Assembly (NCBI GenBank): GCA_946405805.1
Contig: CAMJIL010000003.1
Span: forward strand, 1-64,000
Reading direction: 5' to 3'
DNA length: 64,000 nucleotides
Origin: an uncultured Prevotellaceae bacterium
GTDB taxonomy: Bacteria; Bacteroidota; Bacteroidia; Bacteroidales; Bacteroidaceae
The notes beneath the pieces were generated by a model. That model searched no databases, was not told the origin of the DNA, and saw only the letters and a program-made list of their open reading frames with translations. A program made the translations under genes and the position numbers. The stretch's first letter is position 1; the number at the start of each line of letters is the position of its first letter. This document shows, piece after piece, positions 1 through 9,230 of the stretch.

Positions 1-406
1 AACTCACTCCCGCCGCAAGGATGGAGATAATCTCCGAATTGCCTGCCATCTTCGACGTGAAGAATATGACGGCAATAAAGACAAACAACGGAGAGAAGAG
101 GTTTGCGAAATATGGTATGAAGTTAAGGTAATAGTCAAAGACAATAGCCTTCCAAGGAGCATTATACTGAGTAAACTTCGACAGATTCTCATTGAAGTCG
201 AATACAATAGCAAGAGATATGATAAGCGCAATGGCAAAGAAATAAGTGCCAATGAACTTACCGATGATATATCTGTCCAACCTTGGACAGATGCGATAGA
301 ACTGAGAGAAGTATTTTCTCTTAATACGTCTGTTCCTTCTCTCCGTCGTGGTACGGATGACCCTTATCGCCTTCTCTGCATATTCTCTATAATGCTTTTC
401 TTCCAT
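1..406 (-). CDS. LptF/LptG-family permease (YjgP/YjgQ), partial
   Basis: Reading the minus strand from an ATG at 404-406 gives an open frame that runs off the left edge of the window (about 135 residues seen). A basic N-terminal tail of about 40 residues is followed by the sequence RLDRYIIGKFIGTYFF, then a hydrophobic helix, a loop and a second helix. This is the usual start of the inner-membrane permeases that extract lipopolysaccharide for the Lpt bridge. The start lies 43 nt inside the 3' end of tgt, so the two are probably translationally coupled. The C-terminal two thirds lie outside the window. LptF and LptG cannot be told apart from this fragment. Confidence 0.8.
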   Translation of the reverse strand, partial: MEEKHYREYAEKAIRVIRTTTERRNRRIKRKYFSQFYRICPRLDRYIIGKFIGTYFFAIALIISLAIVFDFNENLSKFTQYNAPWKAIVFDYYLNFIPYFANLFSPLFVFIAVIFFTSKMAGNSEIISILAAGVS

Positions 407-1491
407 TGTGTGAAATCACCTTTTATTATGTGTTCACGGGCATCACCCACGAGTCGTAAATAGAAAGCCAGATTATGGATAGAGGCTATCTGCAATGCGA
501 GATATTCCTGTGCCTTGAAGAGATGGTGCAGATAAGCTTTTGTCGTAATCCTGTCGATATCGCAGCCATCCGGGTCAATCGGTGTGAAGTCGTCTTCCCA
601 CTTCTTGTTCTTCATGTTTATGGTACCTTCGTATGTGAACAGCATCGCATTACGTCCGTTTCGCGTAGGCATAACACAATCGAACATATCCACACCGCGT
701 TCTATATTTTCAAGAATATTCCAAGGAGTACCGACTCCCATGAGATAACGTGGCTTGTCTTTTGGCAGAATCTCATTTACCACTTCCACCATTTCATACA
801 TCACCTCCGTAGGTTCTCCGACAGCCAAACCACCAATGGCATTACCGTCACATCCCTTGTCGGCAATATATTTTGCTGACTCCTGACGCAAATCCTTATA
901 TGAACATCCTTGAACAATCGGGAACAGGGATTGCTTATAGCCGTAAAGCGGTTCTGTCTCGTTAAAGCGCTTGATACAACGGTCCAACCACCTATGTGTC
1001 AGGTCAAGCGACTTACGGGCATACTGCCAGTCACTCTGTCCAGGAGCACACTCGTCGAGAGCCATAATGATATCGGCACCGATGGTACGCTCGGTATCCA
1101 TAACATTCTCAGGGGTGAAGATATGCTTCGAACCGTCTATATGGCTGCGGAACTCACATCCTTCCTCCGTCAACTTACGGATTCCCGTAAGCGAAAACAC
1201 CTGAAAGCCGCCCGAGTCCGTCAGGATAGGTCTCTCCCACCCTATGAACTGATGCAAGCCTCCAGCTTTTCGCAGGATATCCATCCCCGGACGCAGATAC
1301 AGGTGATAGGTATTGCCAAGTATTATCTGGGCCTTCACCTGACAGCGCAATTCCTCGAAATGAACAGCCTTTACGGAGCCGACTGTACCCACGGGCATGA
1401 AGATGGGAGTACGAATCTCACCATGATCTGTCGTGAGAACACCAGCGCGGGCACTGCTGTAGGGGTCGTTATTTTGTATCTGGAATTTCAA
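364..1491 (-). CDS. tgt: tRNA-guanine transglycosylase
   Basis: This 375-residue protein is a queuine tRNA-ribosyltransferase, which exchanges guanine 34 of GUN-anticodon tRNAs for a queuosine precursor. Visible family motifs are the active-site segment DSGGFQVFSL near residue 93, GGLAVGEP near residue 220 and MPTRNGRNA near residue 275. The C-terminal zinc site of the Escherichia coli-type enzyme (CxCxxC plus a later His) is not intact: the segment before KAYLHHLF holds one Cys only, although the later IHNL His is kept. The gene overlaps lon upstream by 23 nt and lptF/G downstream by 43 nt, inside the ftsY-lptF/G operon. Confidence 0.93.
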   Translation of the reverse strand: MKFQIQNNDPYSSARAGVLTTDHGEIRTPIFMPVGTVGSVKAVHFEELRCQVKAQIILGNTYHLYLRPGMDILRKAGGLHQFIGWERPILTDSGGFQVFSLTGIRKLTEEGCEFRSHIDGSKHIFTPENVMDTERTIGADIIMALDECAPGQSDWQYARKSLDLTHRWLDRCIKRFNETEPLYGYKQSLFPIVQGCSYKDLRQESAKYIADKGCDGNAIGGLAVGEPTEVMYEMVEVVNEILPKDKPRYLMGVGTPWNILENIERGVDMFDCVMPTRNGRNAMLFTYEGTINMKNKKWEDDFTPIDPDGCDIDRITTKAYLHHLFKAQEYLALQIASIHNLAFYLRLVGDAREHIIKGDFTQWKKSIIENMQRRR

Positions 1492-3973
1492 AATTCAGCG
1501 GATTTTCTACTAATTCATCTGTCAATGCAAAATCCCATACGTCACGGACATTCTCCACGAAATGGAATTTCACACCTTTCAAATAATGTTCAGGAATCTC
1601 TTCAACATCCTTCTTGTTGGCAGAACACATCACAATGTCGGTTATACCAGCACGCTTGGCGGCCAGGAGTTTTTCCTTTATGCCACCAACCGGCAACACC
1701 TTTCCACGAAGGGTTATCTCGCCTGTCATAGCGACATTCTTACGCACCTTCCTTTGGGTAATGGCAGATGCTATAGATGTTGCTATCGTGATGCCGGCAG
1801 AAGGACCATCCTTTGGTGTCGCACCTTCCGGGACATGGATGTGTATGTTCCATGACTGGAATATGCGAGAGTCAATATTCAGGTATTCTGCATGCGCCTT
1901 GATATATTCGAGGGCAATAACGGCACTCTCCTTCATCACGTCTCCCAGATTTCCTGTAAGAGTCAGTTTTCCTTCCTTACCCTTTGAGAGTGATGTCTCG
2001 ATAAAGAGAATCTCGCCACCGACACTTGTCCATGCCAAGCCTGTTACGACACCAGCATAGTCATTGCCCTGATAGATGTCACGATAGAAAGGAGGATTTC
2101 CTAACAGTTCGGTAACATTCTCCGGCTTCAGAGGTGACTCCAGCAACTCGATAGATGAATCCATAGAACCCTCCTTCGCAATTTTGTATGCTATTTTGCG
2201 CAGGGCCTTATTTATCTGCTTCTCCAGCTGTCGCACACCACTTTCACGAGTATATCGCTCAACGATATATTCGAGGGTCTTCTTTGGGAATTTGATATTC
2301 TTGAAGGAAGCCAATCCCGTTTTGTCTTTCTCACGTGGCACGAGGTGACGCTTTGCTATCTCCGTCTTTTCTTCTGTAGTATATCCGGAGAGTTCTATTA
2401 TCTCCATACGGTCACGCAGAGGAGACGGTATTGTTGACAAATCATTTGCCGTAGCAATGAAAAGAACCTTCGATAGGTCGTAGTCAAGATCGAGATAGTT
2501 ATCATGGAAAGCAGCATTCTGCTCAGGGTCTAACACCTCCAACAAAGCCGAAGCAGGATCTCCATTAATGGTATTCTGTGTAACCTTATCTATTTCGTCA
2601 AGAATGAGGACTGGGTTTGATGAGCCAGCCTTTTCTATACTTTTTATAATACGACCTGGCATAGCGCCGACATAAGTACGGCGGTGTCCGCGTATCTCAG
2701 CCTCATCGTGCAAGCCGCCAAGGGACATACGGACATACTTTCTACCCAAAGCATCGGCAATGCTCTTACCGAGCGATGTCTTACCAACACCAGGAGGGCC
2801 ATACAAGCACAATATCGGAGACTTCAGGTCACCACGCATAAGGAGTACGGAAACATATTCCAAGATACGCTCCTTTACCTTTTCCATTCCATAGTGGTCG
2901 CGATTGAGAACACGCTCAGCGTGATGGAGGTCCAGATTGTCTTCCGTATATTCGTTCCAAGGAAGTTCAACCAATTTCTGGAGGTATGTGAGCTGCGTAT
3001 TATAGTCCGAGCTCTGCACGTGAAGTTGGTCAAGGCGTTCCATCTCCTTCTCAAAAAATTCGTTGGTTTCCTTATTCCACTTTTTCGTTGCAGCCTTTTC
3101 ACGCAATTTTGCCTTTTCTGGAGATCCATCTTCGCGTCCCAACTGCTGATTGATGCTTTTCAGTTGCTGACGCAGGAAATATTCCTTCTGTTCAACGTCG
3201 ATGGCATGCTGGGTACGATTATGGATATCAATACGCATATCCGCATATTGAATCTCACGATTCATCAGCTGCAGTAGCTCGAAGCAACGCATCTTCAAAT
3301 CCCCACATGCCAACAGGTGCATCTTCTCCGTAAGCTTAAATGGCATGAAGTATGACACAGTATTCAGGAGTTGAACAGGATTTGCAAGGTCTTTCAATAC
3401 CATCTGCATCTCAAAGGTAAAAGAATCCGTTTTCTGAATATATTCACGCACCTTTGAGTTGAGGTCGTTTAGCATTGTCTGATACTCCATATCATTAGCA
3501 TCAGGCTCATCCTCTGGCGCAGGTATTATGTGGGCCTTGATATAAGGTTCCTCCTGCAACACCTCACCGATTCGACAACGGGCAAGGGGATGTGCAAGGA
3601 AAGCAATACGATTCTCCTGGCCAGGAACTTCGAATACTTTTATAAATTGGGTTATGACGCCATATTCACAAAGGTCTTCCGAGGTAGGATATTCTATCGA
3701 AGGGTCCTTTTGGCAGAACATTGCAAACTTATCCTTCTTATGCTTCTCGAGATATTTGATAAGTTGACGTGTAGTGCTGCGCGCTATCGTTATGGAGGCA
3801 AGGATAAGAGGGAAGTTAACCATATTTCTGGTTACGAGGACAGGCATATCGCCCTCCTGCTGTCCCTTCAGCATCTCGGTAAAGTCGCCCTCAAATTCCG
3901 TTATACGTACGAAGCCTTCAGAATCGTCTTTGTTAAAATCGTCTAATGTAAACTTTGAAAAAATATCTTCCAT
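1469..3973 (-). CDS. lon: ATP-dependent protease La (Lon)
   Basis: This 834-residue protein is a LonA-type protease that degrades damaged and regulatory proteins in the cytoplasm. An N-terminal substrate-binding domain and coiled region come first. The AAA+ module follows, with Walker [10 protein letters not shown] and Walker B LILDEIDK. The C-terminal peptidase domain has the catalytic Ser in PKDGPSAG (about residue 725) and the Lys in GGIKEK (about residue 766). Length and order are typical. It starts 3 nt after the membrane-anchored HU gene and overlaps tgt by 23 nt, so it is co-transcribed with DNA-binding proteins that are possible substrates (inference). Confidence 0.97.
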   Translation of the reverse strand: MEDIFSKFTLDDFNKDDSEGFVRITEFEGDFTEMLKGQQEGDMPVLVTRNMVNFPLILASITIARSTTRQLIKYLEKHKKDKFAMFCQKDPSIEYPTSEDLCEYGVITQFIKVFEVPGQENRIAFLAHPLARCRIGEVLQEEPYIKAHIIPAPEDEPDANDMEYQTMLNDLNSKVREYIQKTDSFTFEMQMVLKDLANPVQLLNTVSYFMPFKLTEKMHLLACGDLKMRCFELLQLMNREIQYADMRIDIHNRTQHAIDVEQKEYFLRQQLKSINQQLGREDGSPEKAKLREKAATKKWNKETNEFFEKEMERLDQLHVQSSDYNTQLTYLQKLVELPWNEYTEDNLDLHHAERVLNRDHYGMEKVKERILEYVSVLLMRGDLKSPILCLYGPPGVGKTSLGKSIADALGRKYVRMSLGGLHDEAEIRGHRRTYVGAMPGRIIKSIEKAGSSNPVLILDEIDKVTQNTINGDPASALLEVLDPEQNAAFHDNYLDLDYDLSKVLFIATANDLSTIPSPLRDRMEIIELSGYTTEEKTEIAKRHLVPREKDKTGLASFKNIKFPKKTLEYIVERYTRESGVRQLEKQINKALRKIAYKIAKEGSMDSSIELLESPLKPENVTELLGNPPFYRDIYQGNDYAGVVTGLAWTSVGGEILFIETSLSKGKEGKLTLTGNLGDVMKESAVIALEYIKAHAEYLNIDSRIFQSWNIHIHVPEGATPKDGPSAGITIATSIASAITQRKVRKNVAMTGEITLRGKVLPVGGIKEKLLAAKRAGITDIVMCSANKKDVEEIPEHYLKGVKFHFVENVRDVWDFALTDELVENPLNFEIPDTK

Positions 3974-3976
3974 TTA

Positions 3977-4861
3977 TTATCTTCTTCTGCGGTGTCTTCT
4001 GTATTTACGGCCGTGACGTCTTGACTTCTTGTTGGAAACAGATGTAGTGTCATCGCTCTCAACAACAGATTTACCATCATTCTTCACGATTGTTGTATCA
4101 ACATTTGTCGTATCTCGGCTCACAGTATCTACTACTACTGTTTGTGGTTGTACTGATGGTGTAGAGGTCGCATTATTGTATCTGCTGAATCCATATATCG
4201 CAGCAATCACAATAAATATTCCAGCTGCTATGCCAACGAAGACATTGCTGCTTCCCTGCATACGCTCAGAGATAGACTCCTGACCATCATCATCTATTGA
4301 TAAAGCAACATGCTTTTCTGGTTCTGCAGGCTTTGGTTCCGGTTTCTTTGGTTCTGGCTTCTTTGATGTAACTTTCTTTTCCTCCACCTTTTTTTCAACC
4401 TTTACCTCTTTCTTTGGTTCTTTTTGGGGCTCTTCTTTTGGTTCCTCTTTGGTTTCCACATTTGGCTCATCCAAGATTTCCTCTTGTTCTTCATCCTGAG
4501 AATCGTCAGTATCATCTACAGGAGTCATTTCGTCAAGCAGAGGACTTTCGTCGTCTATCTCAACAGTCTCGAAATGAGCGAATGGCTTGTTGATAGCATT
4601 CTTCATCAAAGCATCTGGCAGGAAAGTTATCCTGTCGTGCTCGCCAATGATTACTCTCTCACCAGTATTCACATTAACGCTGGCACGAGATTTCATTGCC
4701 TGCATCTTGAATGTACCAAAGCCTTTGATTTTTACCAATCTGTCAGTTTCCAAACCTTCGTTGATAGTATCTACCAACTTCTGTACAAATTCTTCAGCTT
4801 CTGCAACCTTGATATTATGTTGAGAAGCTACTATCTTGGCTATATCTTTTGTTGTTATCAT
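3977..4861 (-). CDS. HU-family DNA-binding protein with a transmembrane segment
   Basis: The 294-residue product begins with a complete HU/IHF-like domain (about residues 1-95; the arm region contains SRASVNVNTGERV). An acidic stretch (100-140) follows, then a Lys/Glu/Pro-rich linker (140-185). A single hydrophobic helix at about 206-227 precedes a Ser/Thr-rich region and an Arg/His/Lys-rich tail. Such HU proteins with a linker and membrane helix occur in Bacteroidetes; the role of this one is unknown. The layout suggests a nucleoid protein tethered to the inner membrane. It lies 10 nt after a plain HU gene and 3 nt before lon. Confidence 0.85.
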   Translation of the reverse strand: MITTKDIAKIVASQHNIKVAEAEEFVQKLVDTINEGLETDRLVKIKGFGTFKMQAMKSRASVNVNTGERVIIGEHDRITFLPDALMKNAINKPFAHFETVEIDDESPLLDEMTPVDDTDDSQDEEQEEILDEPNVETKEEPKEEPQKEPKKEVKVEKKVEEKKVTSKKPEPKKPEPKPAEPEKHVALSIDDDGQESISERMQGSSNVFVGIAAGIFIVIAAIYGFSRYNNATSTPSVQPQTVVVDTVSRDTTNVDTTIVKNDGKSVVESDDTTSVSNKKSRRHGRKYRRHRRRR

Positions 4862-4871
4862 AATCTATTAC

Positions 4872-5126
4872 CTATTTTTTTCTTGGTTTAAATGTTGCAA
4901 CGAGTTTTGGCGGTACCAGATTTTTCTTTCCTGTTCCTGGATTGACAATGATTCTTTCATTTCGTTTTCTCACGTCAAATGTTCCTAACCCATTGATGTT
5001 GACAGCTTCTGCATCACACATTTTTTCAATTATGGCTTTAACTGTTGTCAACACCATACTCTGTGTGTCTGTTGTCTTACCGCCTGTTTTCTGTGACAAG
5101 GCCGAAATTAAATCTTTGTTATTCAT
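4872..5126 (-). CDS. HU-family DNA-binding protein
   Basis: This 84-residue protein has the HU/IHF fold pattern: an N-terminal helical pair, the turn INGLGTFDVRKR, a DNA-binding arm with NPGTGKK, and a basic end. It is shorter than the usual 90 residues of HU. It is expected to bend or coat DNA as a dimer. The start lies 3 nt after the rimO stop, and the second HU gene follows after 10 nt. Together they form a tandem pair in which only the second copy carries a membrane segment, so a mixed dimer is possible (inference). Confidence 0.88.
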   Translation of the reverse strand: MNNKDLISALSQKTGGKTTDTQSMVLTTVKAIIEKMCDAEAVNINGLGTFDVRKRNERIIVNPGTGKKNLVPPKLVATFKPRKK

Positions 5127-5129
5127 ATA

Positions 5130-6428
5130 TTATTTTATTTTCGCATATAAATCAAAATCTTCCGAATCTGTTATCTCAACATTGTAAAACTCCCCTACTT
5201 TCAGTTGTGCATCCTCAGCACCAATCAGTATTTCCGGGTCCACCTCTGGTGAAGAGTATTGGCTACGAGCAATGTAATAATCATTCTCTCTCCTGTCGAT
5301 AACAACTTCGAGGGTCTTTCCGATATTCTCATCCATTATCTCGTGCGAAATACGCTGTTGTACCCTCATAAGTTTGCTAAGACGAGCCTGCTTCACATCT
5401 TCTGGTATATCATCTTTAAAATGCTCTGCACTATAAGTGCCTTCCTCTTCAGAATAGGCGAAAGCCCCCAAACGCTCAAATCGAGCCCACTTTACAAAGT
5501 CTATCAACTCATTAAAGTCCTCATCCGTCTCGCCCGGATATCCTACCATCACTGTCGTTCTGAGACATATTCCCGGCACTTCTTCGCGCAACCGTTTTAT
5601 GAGTTCTATTGTTTCCTCCTTGGTAGTATTGCGTCGCATATTGCTAATCACATTTGTTGAGATGTGTTGCAATGCGATGTCAAGATATTTGCAGACATTT
5701 TCTTTTTCACGCATCACTTTCAGCAGTTCCATAGGGAATTGTGTAGGATAGGCATAATGAAGTCTTATCCAATGTACCCCAGGAATGTCTGCCATCTTTT
5801 CTATCAGTTCTGCTATATGACGCTTACCGTCTTTATCAACACCGTAATAGGTCAATTCCTGTGCAATGACATTAAATTCCTTTACGCCCTCCTTTACCCG
5901 TTCTCTCACTTCGTCCAGAATATCTTCTATATCACGGCTTTGGTGTTTTCCCGTAATAAGAGGAATAGCACAATAGGCACAATGTCTGTCACAACCTTCC
6001 GAAATCTTTATGTAGCAGGAATATTTTGTATCTGATGAAGGCTTGCCGGCTTTCAGTGATGTCTTTGATGAAGGAGTCGCATTCTTGCTACATTCCTCCA
6101 CCAGACCTTTCCAATCGAACTTTCCGTAATACTTATCAACCTCAGGAATCTCCTGCTGCAGTTCTTCCATATAGCGTTGGGAAAGACATCCCATAACATA
6201 CAGATGACGGATGCTACCTTTCGTTTTTGCATCAGCAAACTGCAATATAGTATCTATACTTTCCTGTTTTGCATCTTCTATGAATCCGCAGGTATTTATT
6301 ATGACTGTATCTCCCGTTACCTTTGGTGCGTCAATAACGCAACGAAGACCATTCTTCAAGAACAGCCTTTGCAATGTCTCGCTATCAACGAGATTCTTTG
6401 AGCAACCAAGGGAAATAATATCTATCAT
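5130..6428 (-). CDS. rimO: Ribosomal protein S12 methylthiotransferase
   Basis: The 432-residue protein has the three-part build of RimO. An N-terminal methylthiotransferase domain carries three cluster cysteines (in LGCSKN, NTCGF and MGCLSQ). A radical-SAM core follows with CDRHCAYC near residue 145. A C-terminal TRAM domain ends the protein. RimO adds a methylthio group to an Asp of ribosomal protein S12. The RimO call rather than MiaB rests on the start IDIISLGCSKNLVDSE and on length. The start codon overlaps the ftsY stop by 4 nt. Confidence 0.95.
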   Translation of the reverse strand: MIDIISLGCSKNLVDSETLQRLFLKNGLRCVIDAPKVTGDTVIINTCGFIEDAKQESIDTILQFADAKTKGSIRHLYVMGCLSQRYMEELQQEIPEVDKYYGKFDWKGLVEECSKNATPSSKTSLKAGKPSSDTKYSCYIKISEGCDRHCAYCAIPLITGKHQSRDIEDILDEVRERVKEGVKEFNVIAQELTYYGVDKDGKRHIAELIEKMADIPGVHWIRLHYAYPTQFPMELLKVMREKENVCKYLDIALQHISTNVISNMRRNTTKEETIELIKRLREEVPGICLRTTVMVGYPGETDEDFNELIDFVKWARFERLGAFAYSEEEGTYSAEHFKDDIPEDVKQARLSKLMRVQQRISHEIMDENIGKTLEVVIDRRENDYYIARSQYSSPEVDPEILIGAEDAQLKVGEFYNVEITDSEDFDLYAKIK

Positions 6429-7381
6429 TTGTTATCGAAAAGCGAATTTACGAATTCCTGTCTGTTAAACAACTGCAGGTCCTCCATTCCTTCTCCCAAT
6501 CCTATATATTTGACAGGAACTTTCAATTGGTCGGAAATTCCTATCACCACGCCACCTTTTGCCGTGCCGTCAATTTTTGTAATTGCAAGAGAAGTTATCT
6601 GTGTGACAGCCGAGAATTGTTTTGCCTGTTCAAAGGCATTCTGTCCTGTTGAGCCATCAAGTACAAGCATCACCTCATCAGGAGCCTCAGGCATCACCTT
6701 CTTCATCACCTCCTTGATTTTCTTGAGCTCATTCATGAGGTTCACTTTGTTATGCAGTCGTCCTGCGGTATCTATCAACACCACATCAGCACCACTTGCT
6801 TTTGCTGACTGCAGAGTATCAAATGCTACGCTGGCAGGATCAGCACCCATCTGTTGCTTTACAACTGTCACTCCTACTCTCTCACCCCAGATGCACAACT
6901 GCTCTACAGCAGCTGCCCTGAAGGTATCAGCAGCTCCAAGCACAACCTTCAAACCTTCCGACTTAAACAGATGAGCCAACTTACCAATAGTAGTTGTCTT
7001 ACCTACTCCGTTTACACCAACCACCAATATCACATACGGCTTATGATCTGTAGGAATAGTCCAAGAACCATCACCCTGAGCATTATTTTCTGCCAAAAGG
7101 GTTGCTATCTCCTCACGCAATATATTGTTGAGTTCGCTGGTAGAAACATATTTGTCACGAGCTACACGCTCCTGTATCCTCTCAATAATCTTCAGAGTAG
7201 TATCAACACCAACATCGCTGGTGATAAGCATCTCTTCAAGGTTGTCAAGCACATCGTCATCAACGGTATCTTTCGCTGCAACAACACGAACAACCTTATC
7301 CAAGAAACTCTGCTTCGTTTTTTCAAGTCCCTTATCTAATGTCTCTTTCTTCTCTTTATTGAATAATCCGAAAAATCCCAT
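6425..7381 (-). CDS. ftsY: Signal recognition particle receptor FtsY
   Basis: This 318-residue SRP receptor GTPase docks ribosomes with nascent membrane proteins at the inner membrane. The short N-terminus (GLFNKEKKE) lacks the long acidic A domain of E. coli FtsY. The N domain is followed by the G domain with GVNGVGKTTT (P-loop), DTAGR and TKIDG. It is the first gene of the minus-strand operon that ends with lptF/G. A promoter-like TATCTTTG lies 29-36 nt upstream. Confidence 0.96.
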   Translation of the reverse strand: MGFFGLFNKEKKETLDKGLEKTKQSFLDKVVRVVAAKDTVDDDVLDNLEEMLITSDVGVDTTLKIIERIQERVARDKYVSTSELNNILREEIATLLAENNAQGDGSWTIPTDHKPYVILVVGVNGVGKTTTIGKLAHLFKSEGLKVVLGAADTFRAAAVEQLCIWGERVGVTVVKQQMGADPASVAFDTLQSAKASGADVVLIDTAGRLHNKVNLMNELKKIKEVMKKVMPEAPDEVMLVLDGSTGQNAFEQAKQFSAVTQITSLAITKIDGTAKGGVVIGISDQLKVPVKYIGLGEGMEDLQLFNRQEFVNSLFDNK

Positions 7382-7409
7382 TTACTATTGTATAATTAAA
7401 TTTCGGGCG

Positions 7410-7439
7410 CAAAGATACAAAAAAATAGCGAAATACCAA
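7410..7439 (-). promoter_or_regulatory. Promoter of the ftsY operon
   Basis: On the minus strand, TATCTTTG (7410-7417) matches the Bacteroidetes -7 element TAnnTTTG. A TTG lies 19 bp before it (7437-7439). It is the only such match ahead of the seven-gene ftsY to lptF/G series. Confidence 0.6.
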
Positions 7440-7504
7440 AGAAATAAGATTTCTTAACTCTAAATTATTTACCTTTATACTTATTTTTACGCATAAAAAT
7501 TACG

Positions 7505-7531
7505 TTGTGTCAATTCTTTATATTACCTTTG
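7505..7531 (+). promoter_or_regulatory. Promoter of the first BASS transporter gene
   Basis: TACCTTTG lies at 7524-7531 with a TTG 16 bp earlier (7505-7507). Transcription would begin only a few bases before the ATG at 7541. This argues against the longer in-frame start at 7505 and for a very short or leaderless message. Confidence 0.55.
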
Positions 7532-7540
7532 CGGCCAATT

Positions 7541-8563
7541 ATGTATAAATTATTGTATAATTTCAGTCAGTGGCTGTCCACTTACACTTCGTGGTTTATC
7601 ATAGCCATCGCAGTGGTAACATACTTTGTGCCCAACCTTTTCACATGGGTTCATGGCACCACACAATCATGCATTCTGGGATTCATTATGCTGACTATGG
7701 GTTTAACCCTTACGATGCAGGATATGCGAATCCTTGCTGCCAGACCTTTAGACATCCTTATCGGCACGTGTGCACAATACAGTCTCATGCCCCTGATAGC
7801 ATGGAGTCTGACAATCGGCGCAAGTACTTTGTGTGAAACAGTTTTTCACTTTTCGCTTTTCGGAAATGCTTTTCAACCTATAGTAGTGGGATTAATATTG
7901 GTAGGATGCTGTCCTGGAGGGGTTTCCAGCAATATTATGTCATACCTTTGCAGAGGCGATGTCGCATACTCCGTCGGAATGACTACAGTGTCTACATTAC
8001 TTGCCCCTGTTATTACCCCAATGTTGGTGCTTTGGCTTGCAGGAGAACAGGTCGAGGTTGACGCTATAGGAATGTTCCTTAACATCCTCATCGTCACACT
8101 TTTACCTGTAAGCATCGGTTTCTTTGCTAACCTTTTTTATGGTCACAACGAAGGGTTCAAGAAGGCACAAGCTGTAATGCCCGCTTTTTCGGTATTAGGA
8201 CTTGCTTGCATAGTAGGTGGTGTAATTGCTGCCGTAAGGGACAAACTGATGATAGAAGGATTAACATTCTTCCTCATCGTATTTGCCGTTGTACTTTGTC
8301 ACAATAGCCTTGGGTACCTTACAGGTTATAGCGTGGGAAAGATCTTCGGTTTCTCAAAAGCTAAAAACCGCACCATTTCTATTGAAGTAGGCATGCAGAA
8401 TGCAGGTCTTGCCACTGTTCTTGCTTCAACTTTCTTTGCCATCAGCTGTCCGCTTGCCGTAATACCTGCTGCTGTCAGTTGTGCATGGCATTCTATTTCC
8501 GGAACCATATTGGCTACATGGTTTAGAAACAGGGACGAGGAAGAGGAAACGGTTAAGGGTTAG
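7541..8563 (+). CDS. Bile acid:sodium symporter (BASS) family transporter
   Basis: The protein (340 residues from the chosen ATG) is almost entirely hydrophobic, with about nine to ten membrane helices. It has the BASS signature region around GCCPGGVSSNIMSYLCRGD (about residue 120) and, near the end, SIEVGMQNAGLA. Family members move bile acids, keto-acids or other organic anions with sodium; the substrate here cannot be read from sequence. An in-frame start at 7505 was rejected because it lies in the promoter. The stop codon overlaps the stop codon of the opposing Nudix gene. A paralog sits at 60216-61172. Confidence 0.85.
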   Translation: MYKLLYNFSQWLSTYTSWFIIAIAVVTYFVPNLFTWVHGTTQSCILGFIMLTMGLTLTMQDMRILAARPLDILIGTCAQYSLMPLIAWSLTIGASTLCETVFHFSLFGNAFQPIVVGLILVGCCPGGVSSNIMSYLCRGDVAYSVGMTTVSTLLAPVITPMLVLWLAGEQVEVDAIGMFLNILIVTLLPVSIGFFANLFYGHNEGFKKAQAVMPAFSVLGLACIVGGVIAAVRDKLMIEGLTFFLIVFAVVLCHNSLGYLTGYSVGKIFGFSKAKNRTISIEVGMQNAGLATVLASTFFAISCPLAVIPAAVSCAWHSISGTILATWFRNRDEEEETVKG

Positions 8564-9081
8564 AGAAGCAAAAATTCCTTCTCAAACATTGGGGTAAGAA
8601 CATTCTTACCTATAGCGGAGCGTATATCGTTAACGCTCCAGAACTTACCACCTTGCGTCTCTGTAGGTGACGGATGTAATTCTCCGTCATATTCTGTCGT
8701 GAAAACATATACCAGTTCACGTTCTATATTATTCTCAAAGATATATGTCTTGACAAGTTTCGGTGTATAGCTATCTGATGGCAGTCCTATCTCTTCACTC
8801 ACCTCACGAGCCAAAGCCGTCATCACGTCTTCTCCCCAATCTACATGTCCGCCAGTAGCTGTATCCCACTTATCCGGCTGTACCTTCTTCCATTTTGCAC
8901 GATGCTGCAGATACAAATCTCCATGAGAATTGAAAACATGCAGATGCACCACAGGATGCAGGCGTTTTGTACCATCATGGGCCTCAGCACGAGTAATCTG
9001 TCCTATAACATTGCCTGCTTCATCAACTTCTGGGAACAATTCTGTATCTTTATCAGAGGTTATAAGATTGCGCTTTTCCAT
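8560..9081 (-). CDS. Nudix hydrolase
   Basis: The 173-residue protein has a full Nudix box, starting GGHVDWGEDV and ending REVSEEIGL (about residues 97-120), where the Glu residues bind the metal ion. The N-terminal part with LFPEVDEAGNVIGQITRAEAHDG resembles the isopentenyl-diphosphate-isomerase-like Nudix subgroup. A nucleoside-diphosphate or prenyl-type diphosphate substrate is possible. No winged-helix domain is present, so it is not an AraR-type Nudix regulator. It is tail to tail with the BASS gene, the two stops overlapping. Confidence 0.85.
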   Translation of the reverse strand: MEKRNLITSDKDTELFPEVDEAGNVIGQITRAEAHDGTKRLHPVVHLHVFNSHGDLYLQHRAKWKKVQPDKWDTATGGHVDWGEDVMTALAREVSEEIGLPSDSYTPKLVKTYIFENNIERELVYVFTTEYDGELHPSPTETQGGKFWSVNDIRSAIGKNVLTPMFEKEFLLL

Positions 9082-9152
9082 TATTTTCTCTTTATTCTAC
9101 TACCAATAACGTGAAAAGAGTTTCATTTGTTGTGTTATTTTTTGTTTATTTT

Positions 9153-9183
9153 TTGCATTTCTCAAAACTTAATTGTACCTTTG
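9153..9183 (+). promoter_or_regulatory. Promoter of the etf / acyl-CoA dehydrogenase operon
   Basis: TACCTTTG at 9176-9183 is preceded after 20 bp by TTG at 9153-9155. A 47-nt leader leads to the etfB ATG. Confidence 0.65.
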
Positions 9184-9230
9184 TGCGCAAAATAGAAAAA
9201 AACATCTACTTAATTTAAAAGAATACAATC

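Noticed and set aside
4..252. An 82-residue minus-strand frame at the left edge
   Set aside because: A different minus-strand frame encodes the LptF/G permease through the same bases; this one is Ser/Leu-rich noise.
910..1731. A 273-residue plus-strand frame across tgt and lon
   Set aside because: It lies opposite two well recognised genes and shows no motif.
8560..9081. The Nudix protein as the AraR regulator of the pentose operon
   Set aside because: Only a Nudix domain is present; the winged helix-turn-helix of AraR is missing and the gene is 20 kb away.
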